Of a stretch of 64,000 nucleotides of DNA, positions 27,210-39,174 are shown piece after piece (position 1 is the stretch's first letter; each line of letters starts with the position of its first letter). This stretch comes from Bin5 sp965218625 (lineage in GTDB: Bacteria > Chloroflexota > Anaerolineae > Caldilineales > Caldilineaceae): the NCBI GenBank assembly GCA_965218625.1, contig CBDCLG010000015.1, forward strand, positions 462,850 to 526,849, written 5' to 3'. Both the position numbers and the translations under genes were made by a program. The notes beneath the pieces were generated by a model, which saw nothing but the letters and a program-made list of their open reading frames with translations, had not been told where the DNA came from and did no database searches.

Positions 27210-28472
27210 TCACAGACTTTGCAGCCGGTCTACGATGCTGACGCCGGTCGCGTGCGTTATCGCTTTGTGAATGGGCTGTTTGCCCCGGTGCCGGGTGTGG
27301 TGGGGAATCGAGGACTCGTCCGGCTTGTCGCTGAAGCTGATGATCAGGCAGCCCCGCTCCTTCAACCACAGAACGGCCTCGCGCACCTCCTGCGTGATGC
27401 AGATCTCCTGGTGGAAGCGCTCCTCCGCCGGCACGTCATCGGCCAGGTTGTTCATATGCTCGAGCGTGGCGAGAAACTCTTCGCGGCGGAACTGTTTGAA
27501 GGGGGTCGGGTCCCCCTGCGAAACCGCGGTGTTTACCGCTTCGTGGGCCTGGCGCATCGCTTCACTGACGCGTCCGCCGCCGGCAATGCAGACCTCGGCA
27601 TAGCGAACGAACTGCGCGAAAGTCTGCACGGCGCCGCTCTCGATGCGCTCGATCAGGTCGGTGCAATCAAGCCCGTCATTGTTGAGCACGAGGCAGATAT
27701 AGGCCAGGTAGTCCTGGTTGTCGCCGGTCAGATGATGGTAGCGGGCACGGTTGAGGTGCTCATAGTGCTGCGTGAAGCGCTTGGCGTTGAACTTGTCGCC
27801 CAGCAGGCCGCCGACTGTGCGGTAGAGGCCCTTCAGACGGGCGACGTCGATGGCGCGGTTGTTGCGTCCACGCGCGCCGATGGCCGTCTTGTCCAGGTCG
27901 AGAACGACCGCGGTGTTTTCATCCAGCCGCAGGCCGTTCCGCTGCGCCCATTGGATCCAGTCCACCAGCTGGCTCCAGCGATTGGCCTCGAACATGCCGG
28001 TCTCTTCATCGGCGTTGAACTGTTCCGGCTCGTTGGCCTTTTCGTTGCCGATGAAGCAGGCGCTGGGAATCGCGGGAACCCCGCCGTTGAGCGGTTCCTC
28101 GTCGTCCAGGGGCGGTTCGTCCGCCGAGCGCAGGGAGCGCATCACCTGAAATGTGTTTCCGTCGCCGGAAAGGGTGTCGCCGATAAAGAGCAACTCTTCA
28201 ACGGTTGCCGCACGCCGCTTCTGCGCCTGCTCCAGGATCCACAATGCGACCTGAGCATAGGACGTGTCCTGCTTGCGGGGGACGACGTCATTGGGCAACC
28301 CGAGTTGGTAGCGGGCCGACTTCAGGCCGGGGATCTGGCGCGTGAGCGGCTCCAATTTGCGGTAGACAACCAGATCGCCGATTAGCTCATCCAGGGACGT
28401 CAGCCCAAAATTCTCAACCGCGATCGGATAGGCTTCTCTGGTCTGCGTATTGCCCAATTCTTCACCTTCCAT
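27210..28472 (-). CDS. Uncharacterised protein with HAD-like motifs
   Basis: 420 aa, no characterised family recognised. Two segments look like HAD phosphohydrolase motifs: LLFIGDTLSGDG near residues 94-105 and VVLDLDKTAIGARGRN near 189-204 (a DxDxT-type motif I), with IISFSDKPDES near the C-terminus as a possible later motif. The middle is helical and polar and there is no signal peptide or membrane segment. The start is preceded by the heptamers CTGAAGG and CTGGAAG and then CTGAAATG, in which the ATG is embedded. A cytosolic hydrolase or phosphatase is a guess. It is separate from ftsH and from the asd operon on the same strand. Confidence 0.7.
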   Translation of the reverse strand: MEGEELGNTQTREAYPIAVENFGLTSLDELIGDLVVYRKLEPLTRQIPGLKSARYQLGLPNDVVPRKQDTSYAQVALWILEQAQKRRAATVEELLFIGDTLSGDGNTFQVMRSLRSADEPPLDDEEPLNGGVPAIPSACFIGNEKANEPEQFNADEETGMFEANRWSQLVDWIQWAQRNGLRLDENTAVVLDLDKTAIGARGRNNRAIDVARLKGLYRTVGGLLGDKFNAKRFTQHYEHLNRARYHHLTGDNQDYLAYICLVLNNDGLDCTDLIERIESGAVQTFAQFVRYAEVCIAGGGRVSEAMRQAHEAVNTAVSQGDPTPFKQFRREEFLATLEHMNNLADDVPAEERFHQEICITQEVREAVLWLKERGCLIISFSDKPDESSIPHHTRHRGKQPIHKAITHATGVSIVDRLQSL

Positions 28473-28633
28473 TTCAGCTTCCAGCCTTCAGATGTCCGTC
28501 AGCACCGCAACCGAGCAACCGAAGACCAGGACTGACCGCTGAAAGACTCGCCGCGCCGTGCCCTGCCCACGATTCTACCCTATGCCAGATTGTTATGTAA
28601 AATTTCCGGCGCGTTTGCACAACGACGCATTGG

Positions 28634-29779
28634 CTAGCGACTCGCGGTCAAGACTGCGCTTGCCACCGCCAACTGTTCCGACGCGTCTATTTTTTCGCCG
28701 CCAATATAGCCCTGCGAAACAAGAAATTCAGCGTTGAGCAGGCTACCGCCGGCCGCGCCCCGAATCGTATTGTGTCCCAGCGTCAGAAATTTCACATCCA
28801 GCAGCGGATCGGGCCGCAGCCGGCCCGCGACCGTCGCCATGCCGGGAATGCTGCCGGCCAGCCGGTCCATGCGCGGCTGGGGGCGGTCGGCCTCTTCGCG
28901 GTAGACAATGGCCGGCTGGGGCGCGCTCGGCAGGCCCATGCGCTGCGGCAATGGGTCGTACTCGTCCCAGGCCCGGCGCACATCTTCCAGGCTGGCTCGC
29001 TGCGCGAACTCGACGCTGACCGCTGCCAGATGGCCGTTACGGACCGGAACGCGGTTGCAATGCGCGCTGACGACGAAATCGGCCATCTGCACGGCCTGAC
29101 CGTCGAACTTTCCCAGCAGTTTCTGCGGCTCGCGGCGTTCCATCTTCTCCTCTTCGGACCCGATGAACGGGATCACGTTGTCGATGATATCCATCGACGG
29201 CACGCCGGGATAGCCCGCTCCACTGGTCGCCTGCATCGTCACGACGAAGACCTTCTCAACACCGAACGCCTCGTGCAACGGATGCAACGCACTCACCAGG
29301 TGCGTGGTGGAGCAGTTGGGATTGGTGGTGATGAATCCCGGCCAGCCCCGCTCAATCTTCTGACGCTCGATCAGCCCGACATGTTCCGGGTTGACCTCGG
29401 GGATCAGCAGCGGCACATCCGGCTCGTAGCGGTAAGCGCTGGCGTTGCTGCATACGACGTATCCGGCCGCGGCCAACGCCCCTTCTACGGCGTGCGCCGG
29501 TTCGCTGGGCAAAGCGCTGAAGACCAGCTCACAGTCGATGCCGGGCGCCATCTCCTGCAGGGTCCAGTCGCGCAGGTGGGGCGGCATGTCCCCGCGCAGG
29601 AGCCAGTTGCAGGCGTCGGCGTAGCGCTTGCCCGCGTTGCGTTGCGACGCGCACAGCACGGTCAGCTCAAACCAGGGATGCCCCTGCAGCATCTGCACAA
29701 ACCGCTGCCCCACCGCGCCGGTCGCGCCCAGCACGCCCACTCGAATCTTCGGCTGATTGAACTGTGAAAGTCCTGTCAT
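28634..29779 (-). CDS. asd: Aspartate-semialdehyde dehydrogenase
   Basis: Asd reduces aspartyl-4-phosphate to aspartate semialdehyde with NADPH. The 381-aa protein has the Rossmann motif GVLGATGAVGQRFV, the catalytic Cys in TTNPNCSTTHLV, SGAGYPGVPS and the substrate His region SAHCNRVPVRNGH. This pattern is of the archaeal/fungal-type branch of the family. It is the third gene of lysC-hom-asd, 40 bp after hom, and lies behind the SAM riboswitch upstream of lysC. GGAG lies about 10 bases before the ATG. Confidence 0.95.
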   Translation of the reverse strand: MTGLSQFNQPKIRVGVLGATGAVGQRFVQMLQGHPWFELTVLCASQRNAGKRYADACNWLLRGDMPPHLRDWTLQEMAPGIDCELVFSALPSEPAHAVEGALAAAGYVVCSNASAYRYEPDVPLLIPEVNPEHVGLIERQKIERGWPGFITTNPNCSTTHLVSALHPLHEAFGVEKVFVVTMQATSGAGYPGVPSMDIIDNVIPFIGSEEEKMERREPQKLLGKFDGQAVQMADFVVSAHCNRVPVRNGHLAAVSVEFAQRASLEDVRRAWDEYDPLPQRMGLPSAPQPAIVYREEADRPQPRMDRLAGSIPGMATVAGRLRPDPLLDVKFLTLGHNTIRGAAGGSLLNAEFLVSQGYIGGEKIDASEQLAVASAVLTASR

Positions 29780-29819
29780 TGGAATTTACTCCATCCCAGC
29801 GGCAAGTTCACACTTTCCA

Positions 29820-30971
29820 CTAATAATTGCTGAAATGCAACGCGACGATATCGCTCAGAACGCCGGCCGCGGTCGCCTCGACGCCCGCGCCCCGGCCCTG
29901 AATAACCAGTGGGTTGGGACTGTACCAGCGGCTGTAGAACTCGACCAGGTTGTCGGTACCGGTCAATCGCCCCAGCGGACTGTCCTTGGCGACCGCGGTC
30001 AGGCCGACGCTGCAGGCGCCGTCCGCCAGCGTGGCCGCATAGCGTAGGACCTTGCCCTCGGACGCGGCGCGCGCCACCTCCTGCCGGTACGCCTCGTCGA
30101 GCGACGGCAGCGCCGCCAGAAAGTCGTCTACGCTCAGGCCGGCCAGCCGCTCAGGATAGAGGCCGCTGACCTCCACCTGCGCCATCTCGATGCGCCAGCC
30201 GATGCCGCGCGCCAGGATAAGCGCTTTGCGCGCCACGTCTACGCCGCCCAGATCGTCGCGCGGGTCCGGCTCGGTGTAACCCAGGCGGTAGGCTTCCTGC
30301 ACCGTTTCGCTGTAGGTGCGGCCCTGCTCGAGTCCGGTCATCAGAAAGCCAAGCGTGCCGCTGAAGGAACCGGCGATCCGCTCGATCTCGTCGCCGCTCG
30401 ACACAAGCCGGTCGAGCGTTGCGATCACCGACAGACCCGCGCCCACCGTCGTCTCGTAGCGCAGCGCGGCCAGGGAACGCGGCGCGGCGGCAGCGCCTCC
30501 GATGCGGTTGAGCCGGTCGTAGACCTCCTGCGCGGCGGTCAACGGCCTCTTGTTCGCCAGAACGACCTGGTAGCCCCGGTCCAGCGCGAAGAAGAGGGCA
30601 TCCAACGTCTCGTCCGACGCGGTGCAGTCGACAACGACCGCGCCCCACCTTCCGACATCCTCAACAAGCGCGGCCGGACTGGGATAGGCGCGACCAAGCG
30701 AATGGGAGGCGAGCGCGCCGCCGTTCTCCTTCAGCTGCAGGATATCGTCCAGCAGCTGGCCGCTGAAGCCGCCCTCCGGCGGCGCGATCGCGCCGCTGCT
30801 GTCGCTCAGCGCCAGCCAGGCGATGCGCAGACCGTACTCCCGCTCCAGAAGAGGCCGCTTTTCCTCGATCTGACGCAGCAACGCCCGGCCCACTCCGCCC
30901 AGCCCAAGCAGGATGACCGGCTTGGGCGGCTTCTGTGATTGCTCGGACCCCGTCGCGGATGCGTTGGCCAT
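29820..30971 (-). CDS. hom: Homoserine dehydrogenase
   Basis: Converts aspartate semialdehyde to homoserine, the branch toward threonine and methionine. The 383-aa protein carries GLGGVGRALL (NAD(P)-binding), VVVDCTASDE, LANKRPL and the diagnostic catalytic-domain stretch GSFSGTLGFLMTGLEQG followed by GYTEPDPRDDLGGVDVARK. No C-terminal ACT domain is visible, so it is the short form. ATG 30971 lies 4 bp after the lysC stop with GGAG upstream; an earlier in-frame start would overlap lysC. Translational coupling to lysC is likely. Confidence 0.95.
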   Translation of the reverse strand: MANASATGSEQSQKPPKPVILLGLGGVGRALLRQIEEKRPLLEREYGLRIAWLALSDSSGAIAPPEGGFSGQLLDDILQLKENGGALASHSLGRAYPSPAALVEDVGRWGAVVVDCTASDETLDALFFALDRGYQVVLANKRPLTAAQEVYDRLNRIGGAAAAPRSLAALRYETTVGAGLSVIATLDRLVSSGDEIERIAGSFSGTLGFLMTGLEQGRTYSETVQEAYRLGYTEPDPRDDLGGVDVARKALILARGIGWRIEMAQVEVSGLYPERLAGLSVDDFLAALPSLDEAYRQEVARAASEGKVLRYAATLADGACSVGLTAVAKDSPLGRLTGTDNLVEFYSRWYSPNPLVIQGRGAGVEATAAGVLSDIVALHFSNY

Positions 30972-30975
30972 GCCT

Positions 30976-32436
30976 CTACTCCGTTCCCAGTTCAAAAGTG
31001 TCGTGGATGGCGCGAATCGCATCGTCGGCGGATGCCTGCAGCACGACGAGGCTTATGTTGGCCTCGCTCGAACCCTGCGCGATCGCGATCACGTTGATGC
31101 CCTGCGCGCCGAGTGCGCTGAAGACGCGCGCGGCGATGCCGGGCGTGCCCTTCATGCCGGCGCCGATCACCGCCACAATTACGATATCCGGCTGGCTGCT
31201 GATCTCCTCGATCATCTGCTGCGCCAGCTCTCGACCAAACTCCTCTCTGAGCGCGGCAATCACCGCCTCGCCCTCCGACTCCGGCACGACGAAACAGATG
31301 CTCTGTTCGCTGCTACCCTGGCTGATCATCAGCACATTGGCGCGCTGACGGGCAACCGCGTCGAATGTGCGCGCCGCAATGCCGGGCACTCCGATCATGC
31401 CGCGGCCGGCAATGGTAATCAGACGCAGATCGCGCACCGCAGTGATCGCCTTGACGCCGTGGTGTAGCTCGCGACTCCTCTCGACGATGCGCGTGCCCGG
31501 ATGGTCCGGGTTGAATGTGTTCAGCACCCGCAGCGGTATCTTCCTCTCCACTGCCGGCGTGACTGTCTTGGGATGCAGCACCTTGGCGCCGTAGTAGGCC
31601 AGCTCGGCCACCTCCTCGTACGAAAGCTCCACCATCGAGCGCGCGCTGGCGACGATGCGCGGGTCCGCGGTCATCACGCCGTCGACGTCGGTCCAGATCT
31701 GGATCTCGTCTGCATCGAGCGCCGCGCCCAGAACGGCAGCCGAATAGTCGGAGCCGCCCCGCCCCAGCGTGGTGGGCACGCCGTTCTCGGTCGCGCCGAC
31801 AAATCCGGTCACTACCGGCACGACACCGCTCTGCAACATCGGCAACAGGCGGTCGCGGCTGCGGCTAACCGTCGGCTCCATCAGCGGATTGGCGCCGCCG
31901 AACTGGTCGTCGGTGATGATCAGCTCGCCGGCGTCGACGAACTGTGCCTTGACGCCCCTGGCGCGCAGTACAGCCGCCAGCAGCGGCGCGCTCAGCCGCT
32001 CGCCCACGCCGCTGACGACGTCGAGCCCGCGCTGTGTCAGCTCGCCGAGCACAGTGATGCTGCGGCAGAGGCGTTCAAACTCGCGCAGGCGGTTGTCGAA
32101 CAGCCTGCCGAGCGCGGCCCGCTCCACGCCGTCCTCGATCAGCTGACCGGCCACCACCTGGTGCCGCACCAACAGCTGGCTGCGCGCGTCGCGGTAGGGC
32201 GTTTCGTCGCCGGCCGCAGCCGTCTGGGCAGCCTCGATCAGCGTATTGGTCACCCCGCTCATCGCGCTGACAACGACCAGAACGCCGGGACTGTCTGCCC
32301 CCTGCTCACCGCTCTTCGCCGCGGGCCCGCATTTGGCCTGCTTCTCGACAGCGCCGGCCACAATCTGGGCCACGCTGTCAATCGAATCGGTCGTGCCGAC
32401 CGACGTTCCGCCGAATTTCATTACGATCATACGCAT
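30976..32436 (-). CDS. lysC: Aspartate kinase
   Basis: Phosphorylates aspartate, the first committed step of the aspartate amino-acid family. The 486-aa protein begins MRMIVMKFGGTSVG (amino-acid kinase signature), contains GRGGSDYSAAVLGAALDADEIQIWTDVDG, and ends with two ACT-type segments (ITIAGRGMIGVPGIAARTF and VAVIGAGMKGTPGIAARVF), the usual allosteric module. It heads the lysC-hom-asd operon. Its leader carries a SAM-I riboswitch with a terminator, so S-adenosylmethionine is predicted to shut the operon off by premature termination. Confidence 0.96.
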   Translation of the reverse strand: MRMIVMKFGGTSVGTTDSIDSVAQIVAGAVEKQAKCGPAAKSGEQGADSPGVLVVVSAMSGVTNTLIEAAQTAAAGDETPYRDARSQLLVRHQVVAGQLIEDGVERAALGRLFDNRLREFERLCRSITVLGELTQRGLDVVSGVGERLSAPLLAAVLRARGVKAQFVDAGELIITDDQFGGANPLMEPTVSRSRDRLLPMLQSGVVPVVTGFVGATENGVPTTLGRGGSDYSAAVLGAALDADEIQIWTDVDGVMTADPRIVASARSMVELSYEEVAELAYYGAKVLHPKTVTPAVERKIPLRVLNTFNPDHPGTRIVERSRELHHGVKAITAVRDLRLITIAGRGMIGVPGIAARTFDAVARQRANVLMISQGSSEQSICFVVPESEGEAVIAALREEFGRELAQQMIEEISSQPDIVIVAVIGAGMKGTPGIAARVFSALGAQGINVIAIAQGSSEANISLVVLQASADDAIRAIHDTFELGTE

Positions 32437-32454
32437 TCAACTCGCTCTTCGGGT

Positions 32455-32485
32455 AAAAAATACCCCTCGTCGCGCAGACGAGAGG
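32455..32485 (-). terminator. Rho-independent terminator of the lysC leader (riboswitch expression platform)
   Basis: Read on the minus strand, CCTCTCGTC pairs with GACGAGGGG in a 9-bp stem with one G-U pair and a 5-base loop, followed by TATTTTTT. The 5' arm can alternatively pair over 9 bases with the 3' strand of riboswitch P1 (GATGAGAGG), forming an antiterminator. The two pairings exclude each other. Confidence 0.88.
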
Positions 32486-32502
32486 TAGCAAAAGAAAGTT
32501 CC

Positions 32503-32661
32503 GCCTCTCATCTACCAGAATCGTCCATGCGCCGCAAAGCAACTGGATCGGCGCAATACATCTGCCGGAATTGGCACCTACGTCACGGAAAATCCTTCAG
32601 TTTCCGCTACCGGGTTGCCGAGGCTTCACAGGGCCGGTCCCTCCGCCTCTCTGGATAAGAG
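32503..32661 (-). promoter_or_regulatory. SAM-I (S-box) riboswitch upstream of lysC-hom-asd
   Basis: On the minus strand the leader has the S-box core: CTCTTATCCAGAGAGGCGG, GAGGGACCGGCCC, TGAAGCCTCGGCAACC, AGGTGCCAATTCC and GATGAGAGG. CTCTTATC and GATGAGAG pair perfectly as P1 (one G-U). A terminator follows within 20 bases. This is the architecture of a transcription-terminating SAM off-switch. It sits directly before aspartate kinase, tying methionine/SAM status to the whole operon. Confidence 0.95.
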
Positions 32662-32687
32662 CCCAGTTATTCGGTTGTTAGGGGAAG

Positions 32688-32716
32688 ACTATAGCAGGTG
32701 ATTGGAGAGAAGTCAA
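32688..32716 (-). promoter_or_regulatory. Predicted sigma-70-type promoter of lysC-hom-asd
   Basis: On the minus strand, TTGACT (32716-32711) and TATAGT (32693-32688) are separated by exactly 17 bp. The predicted start, near 32681, is about 20 bases before the riboswitch P1 strand. Confidence 0.7.
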
Positions 32717-32790
32717 GATTCGGGGAGGGATTGCGCACGATGTGGTTCGAGGGCGGAATGGCGCCTCTCAGACCAAGCGCACCGTCACCG

Positions 32791-32885
32791 CCCAGATATC
32801 CGACGCCAGCGGCCTTCTCAACGACAACACCCGCGACTACGACCCCGCGCCGGGTACGTTCGTGTCGCCGGATTCGATGTGCCCG
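32791..32885 (+). pseudogene. Remnant of an RHS-repeat-associated core
   Basis: The + frame reads ISDASGLLNDNTRDYDPAPG then TFVSPDSM, matching the conserved end of RHS/YD-repeat cores (consensus around RYYDPALGRFISPDP). Nothing upstream or downstream encodes YD repeats or a toxin tip, and no start or ribosome site is present. It is a fragment about 30 codons long between the lysC promoter and a toxin-antitoxin pair. The rest of 32717-33146 shows no other gene. Confidence 0.6.
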
Positions 32886-33146
32886 AGTGGATTGAGCAAA
32901 TGTATTGGACGATGCAACAAACTCCTCTTGGCAGGCGTTGGGATGGCGCAATCCAGGGGAAACAACTGATGCAGGGGGACGAACCTCCATACCCATTAGA
33001 CTATGGGACATACGGGGAACGGGGAGGCCGAGCGGCGTGATTCTTTCCTGCTCCCCCTTTGCGATCCTGTCGTATCGCGCTACACTGAACCTGAAAAGGC
33101 CATAGCAAGAACAGACATGCGTATTTCAGGGCCGTAGTGTGAAACG

Positions 33147-33398
33147 ATGAAAACCGTTACGCTGACACTGAAACTTCCGAACGCATTAGCTGCCGAGGCA
33201 GGTGAAGCAGGACTGCTCACTTCTGAATCATTGACGGCACTCTTGCGGCGTGAAGTGCAGCAACAGCGCGTCGACAACCTGATTACCGCGTTTGAACGGC
33301 TTGACCGGGAGGAAACGAACGCTCTCGGCATTGAAGAAATCGCGGCGGAAATCGCTGCCGCACGAGCGGAAAGGCGCAGCGGTGCGTCTTGTTCTTGA
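33147..33398 (+). CDS. Probable antitoxin of a PIN-domain toxin-antitoxin pair
   Basis: An 83-aa protein beginning MKTVTLTLKLPNALAAEA, a beta-strand then helix start typical of small DNA-binding antitoxins. An LTALLRREVQQQRVDNL helix and an acidic/Ala-rich C-terminus suitable for toxin wrapping follow. Its 3' end overlaps the next gene by 17 bp, the usual arrangement for TA operons. It is expected to repress its own promoter and neutralise the toxin. The exact antitoxin family is not clear. Confidence 0.8.
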   Translation: MKTVTLTLKLPNALAAEAGEAGLLTSESLTALLRREVQQQRVDNLITAFERLDREETNALGIEEIAAEIAAARAERRSGASCS

Positions 33399-33798
33399 TA
33401 CCAATACAGTCATCTCCGCGCTCCTCTGGCAAGGGGCGCCGCGACGGATTCTGCTCTCCGCCCACGCCAACGTTGTACAGCTCTACACCTCTATTCCTCT
33501 CTTGATTGAACTTGACGATGTGCTGCGCCGCACCAAATTCCAGGCACGGCTGCGCCAGGCCCGCGTTACGGCAAACGTATTGGTGCTCGGCTATGCCGCC
33601 CTTGCAACCACTGTCGAGCCGGTGGCGATTCCACCGGTAATCCTGTCCGACCCGGACGACGATGCTGTACTTGCCTGTGCCCTGGCCGCGCAGGCCGAAG
33701 CAATCGTGTCAGGCGATAGCCATCTGCTTCAGTTGGGCGCCTACGCTGCCATCCCCATCTTGCCTGCTGGAATCTTGCTCGAACAGATTGCACTGTAG
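33382..33798 (+). CDS. PIN-domain toxin (putative RNase)
   Basis: From GTG 33382 (GGAAAGG 8 bases upstream) the protein is 138 aa. It has the PIN acidic residues: LVLDTNTVISALLW, the Glu/Asp of IELDDVLRR, LSDPDDDAVLACA and SGDSHLL. This is the PIN family often annotated as a putative toxin-antitoxin system toxin component (COG1569-like). PIN toxins cut RNA using a metal bound by these acids. A longer frame start at 33292 lies entirely inside the antitoxin and is unlikely. Confidence 0.87.
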   Translation: MRLVLDTNTVISALLWQGAPRRILLSAHANVVQLYTSIPLLIELDDVLRRTKFQARLRQARVTANVLVLGYAALATTVEPVAIPPVILSDPDDDAVLACALAAQAEAIVSGDSHLLQLGAYAAIPILPAGILLEQIAL

Positions 33799-33816
33799 TC
33801 CGATCCAAGTATCCGC

Positions 33817-34278
33817 TCATCCCGCGGCCCAACGCGCCAACGCTTTCTCAGGCGACGAAATCTCATCAACCGACGTATAGTAGTGGCTCTCCCAATCCTG
33901 CTGCGGCATGCCGACGAACAGCATCAAATTGAGGGGGTACTCCTCCGTATCGGCGACGCGGCGGAAATCATCGCGGAAGAGAAACGTCGGCTTGCCCAGC
34001 GCGATCGCCACACCCAACTCGACCATCACACCCTCGTCGGGCGGCACGCCGTTCACGATAGCAAAGATGGCGTCCGCGTCGCGCGCGTCCCTGCAGCAGA
34101 GTTGCCCAACGCGGTAGGCCCAGCCCGGTACGCTGGGGTCGACCTCCGGGCTGGTACGAGAGAACGGTTCCCACACATCCAGCCCGAGCCCGGCGATCGC
34201 GTCAACAATCGGCGGCAGCAACAGCTCGCGCTGCTGCGCAGAAAAACCGTACGGGTTGGCAAGGTAAACGGATTTCAT
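33817..34278 (-). CDS. Nucleoside 2-deoxyribosyltransferase-like protein
   Basis: 153 aa. It opens with KSVYLANPYGFS (the strand and loop that bind the nucleoside in this fold). It contains the characteristic DADAIFAIVNGVPPDEGVMVELGVAIALGKPTFLFRDDFR, including the Asp and Glu expected at the active site (PDEG...E). The family exchanges bases between deoxynucleosides or hydrolyses nucleotides. It lies downstream of carB on the same strand (43 bp), which would fit nucleotide salvage, but the link is circumstantial. Confidence 0.85.
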   Translation of the reverse strand: MKSVYLANPYGFSAQQRELLLPPIVDAIAGLGLDVWEPFSRTSPEVDPSVPGWAYRVGQLCCRDARDADAIFAIVNGVPPDEGVMVELGVAIALGKPTFLFRDDFRRVADTEEYPLNLMLFVGMPQQDWESHYYTSVDEISSPEKALARWAAG

Positions 34279-34320
34279 GCAGATCCTTCGTTTCTGAGTT
34301 TTGCAGTGGCTGGGCCCAGA

Positions 34321-37686
<3,366 letters not shown>

Positions 37687-37692
37687 GAGGAG

Positions 37693-37720
37693 TTTTGAGT
37701 TTCTGGTTTCTTGTTTTCAG
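37693..37720 (-). repeat. Heptamer-periodic leader ending at the carB start
   Basis: Read toward carB, four 7-mers, CTGAAAA, CAAGAAA, CCAGAAA and CTCAAAA, are followed by CTCCTC and the ATG. The layout copies that before psuG, including CTCC just ahead of the start. No GGAGG-type ribosome site is present. Confidence 0.7.
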
Positions 37721-37798
37721 TAACTGCGGCTTACAATTGGGCGCGCAGTGCCATGGGGCCCAACTGCCACATTTTTCCACGCGCAGGGTGATTGTAAC

Positions 37799-38494
37799 GT
37801 GACGATTCGCGACTCGGCAAAACAAAGTTCCCATCGCAACACGGCGGCTGCGCTTTCGAGGATTGCAGTGGTGGTCGTGGCCGCCTACATCGCCGCGCAG
37901 ATGCTCGCCGACATCGCCAGCCTCAAGATCGGCGTCGTCGCCGGGCTGGCGGTCGACATGGGCACCTTCGTCTATCCCATAACCTTCACGCTGCGCGACC
38001 TGGTGCACAAGACGCTGGGCAAGCGCAACGCGCAGCTGTTGATCGTCACCGCCGCCGTCATCAACCTGGCGATGGTGCTCTACCTGATGTGGTCGGCGGC
38101 CGTGCCCGGCGACCCGGACTCATTCGGCGGCGTCGAATTCAGCATGATCTTCGCGCCGTTGTGGCGCATCGTCTGCGCCTCGATCCTCGCCGAGCTCGTC
38201 AGCGAGCTGGTCGACACCGAAATCTATCACCTCTTCGTCAGCCGCGTCACCACCCGCTTCCAGTGGCTGCGCGTGCTGGTCAGCAACTCGGTCAGCGTGC
38301 CGGTCGACAATCTCATCTTCGTGCTGATCGCCTTTTCGCCCTTCGCCTTCCTGGGCGCGCAGCTGGTCGACTCCTGGGCCGTGGCCTGGGAGATCTTCGT
38401 CTTCAATCTGCTGGTCAAATACGGGGTTACGCTGGTGAGTATGCCGCTGATCTATCTGACGCCGGATAGGGATTGGGAGGGCGAGGCGAAGTAG
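37799..38494 (+). CDS. Queuosine-precursor/VUT-type transporter (YhhQ family)
   Basis: A 231-aa polytopic membrane protein from GTG 37799 (AGGGTGA upstream; an ATG at 37748 would add 17 poor residues). Hydrophobic segments include VVVVAAYIAAQMLADIA and LLIVTAAVINLAMVLYLMW. The conserved FVYPITFTLRDLVHKTLGKRNA and AELVSELVDTEIYHLF belong to the family formerly called vitamin uptake transporter and now linked to queuosine precursor uptake. It diverges from carB. Substrate is a family inference; no preQ1 riboswitch is visible upstream. Confidence 0.85.
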   Translation: MTIRDSAKQSSHRNTAAALSRIAVVVVAAYIAAQMLADIASLKIGVVAGLAVDMGTFVYPITFTLRDLVHKTLGKRNAQLLIVTAAVINLAMVLYLMWSAAVPGDPDSFGGVEFSMIFAPLWRIVCASILAELVSELVDTEIYHLFVSRVTTRFQWLRVLVSNSVSVPVDNLIFVLIAFSPFAFLGAQLVDSWAVAWEIFVFNLLVKYGVTLVSMPLIYLTPDRDWEGEAK

Positions 38495-38588
38495 TTGTAC
38501 GTGGTATACTGTCTGCGGCATCCGGCCTGATTTCCCCCCTTACGGCGGCTGGGCTTCAATCGATCCATCAGTTCGCAGAATATCGACC

Positions 38589-39149
38589 ATGCTCTCCATC
38601 AAACCCGACCATTGGATCCGGCGTCAAGCCGTCGAGTGCGGCATGATCGAGCCGTTCGAGGACGGCCAGGTGCGCGACGGGGTCATCTCCTACGGGCTCA
38701 GCAGCTTTGGCTACGACATCCGGGTGGCGAAGGACTTCCGCATCTTCACGCCCGCCACCGGCCAGCTGACCGTCATCGACCCCAAAGCGGTGGATGAACG
38801 GGCCCTGCAGAGCTACACCGGCGACGTCTGCATTATCCCGCCCAACAGCTTCGCGCTGGGACGCACAATCGAATACTTTCGCATCCCGCGCAACGTGCTG
38901 GCGATCTGCGTCGGCAAGTCGACCTATGCCCGCTGCGGCATCATCGTCAACGTGACGCCCTTCGAGCCCGAATGGGAGGGCTACGTCACCATCGAAATCA
39001 GCAATACCACCCCCCTTCCGGCCCGCATCTACGCCGGCGAAGGCATCGCCCAGGTGCTCTTCTTCGAGGGCGAAACGCCGGAGGTCTCCTACGCCGACCG
39101 CAACGGCAAATACCAGAAACAAGGCGGCATCACCCTGCCTCGCCTGTAG
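38589..39149 (+). CDS. dcd: dCTP deaminase
   Basis: Deaminates dCTP to dUTP for dTMP synthesis. The 186-aa length is typical. Signature segments are SYGLSSFGYDIRV, GKSTYARCGIIVNVTPFEPEWEG (with the catalytic Glu and Arg regions) and the C-terminal nucleotide-binding YADRNGKYQKQGGI. Whether it is mono- or bifunctional (with dUTPase activity) cannot be decided by eye. It follows the transporter gene by 94 bp on the same strand. Confidence 0.95.
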   Translation: MLSIKPDHWIRRQAVECGMIEPFEDGQVRDGVISYGLSSFGYDIRVAKDFRIFTPATGQLTVIDPKAVDERALQSYTGDVCIIPPNSFALGRTIEYFRIPRNVLAICVGKSTYARCGIIVNVTPFEPEWEGYVTIEISNTTPLPARIYAGEGIAQVLFFEGETPEVSYADRNGKYQKQGGITLPRL

Positions 39150-39174
39150 ACGAGATAGAGTGAAACCCATCCCG

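Noticed and set aside
25136..27241. A 701-codon plus-strand open frame opposite ftsH
   Set aside because: Antisense shadow of ftsH; no ribosome site or domain features.
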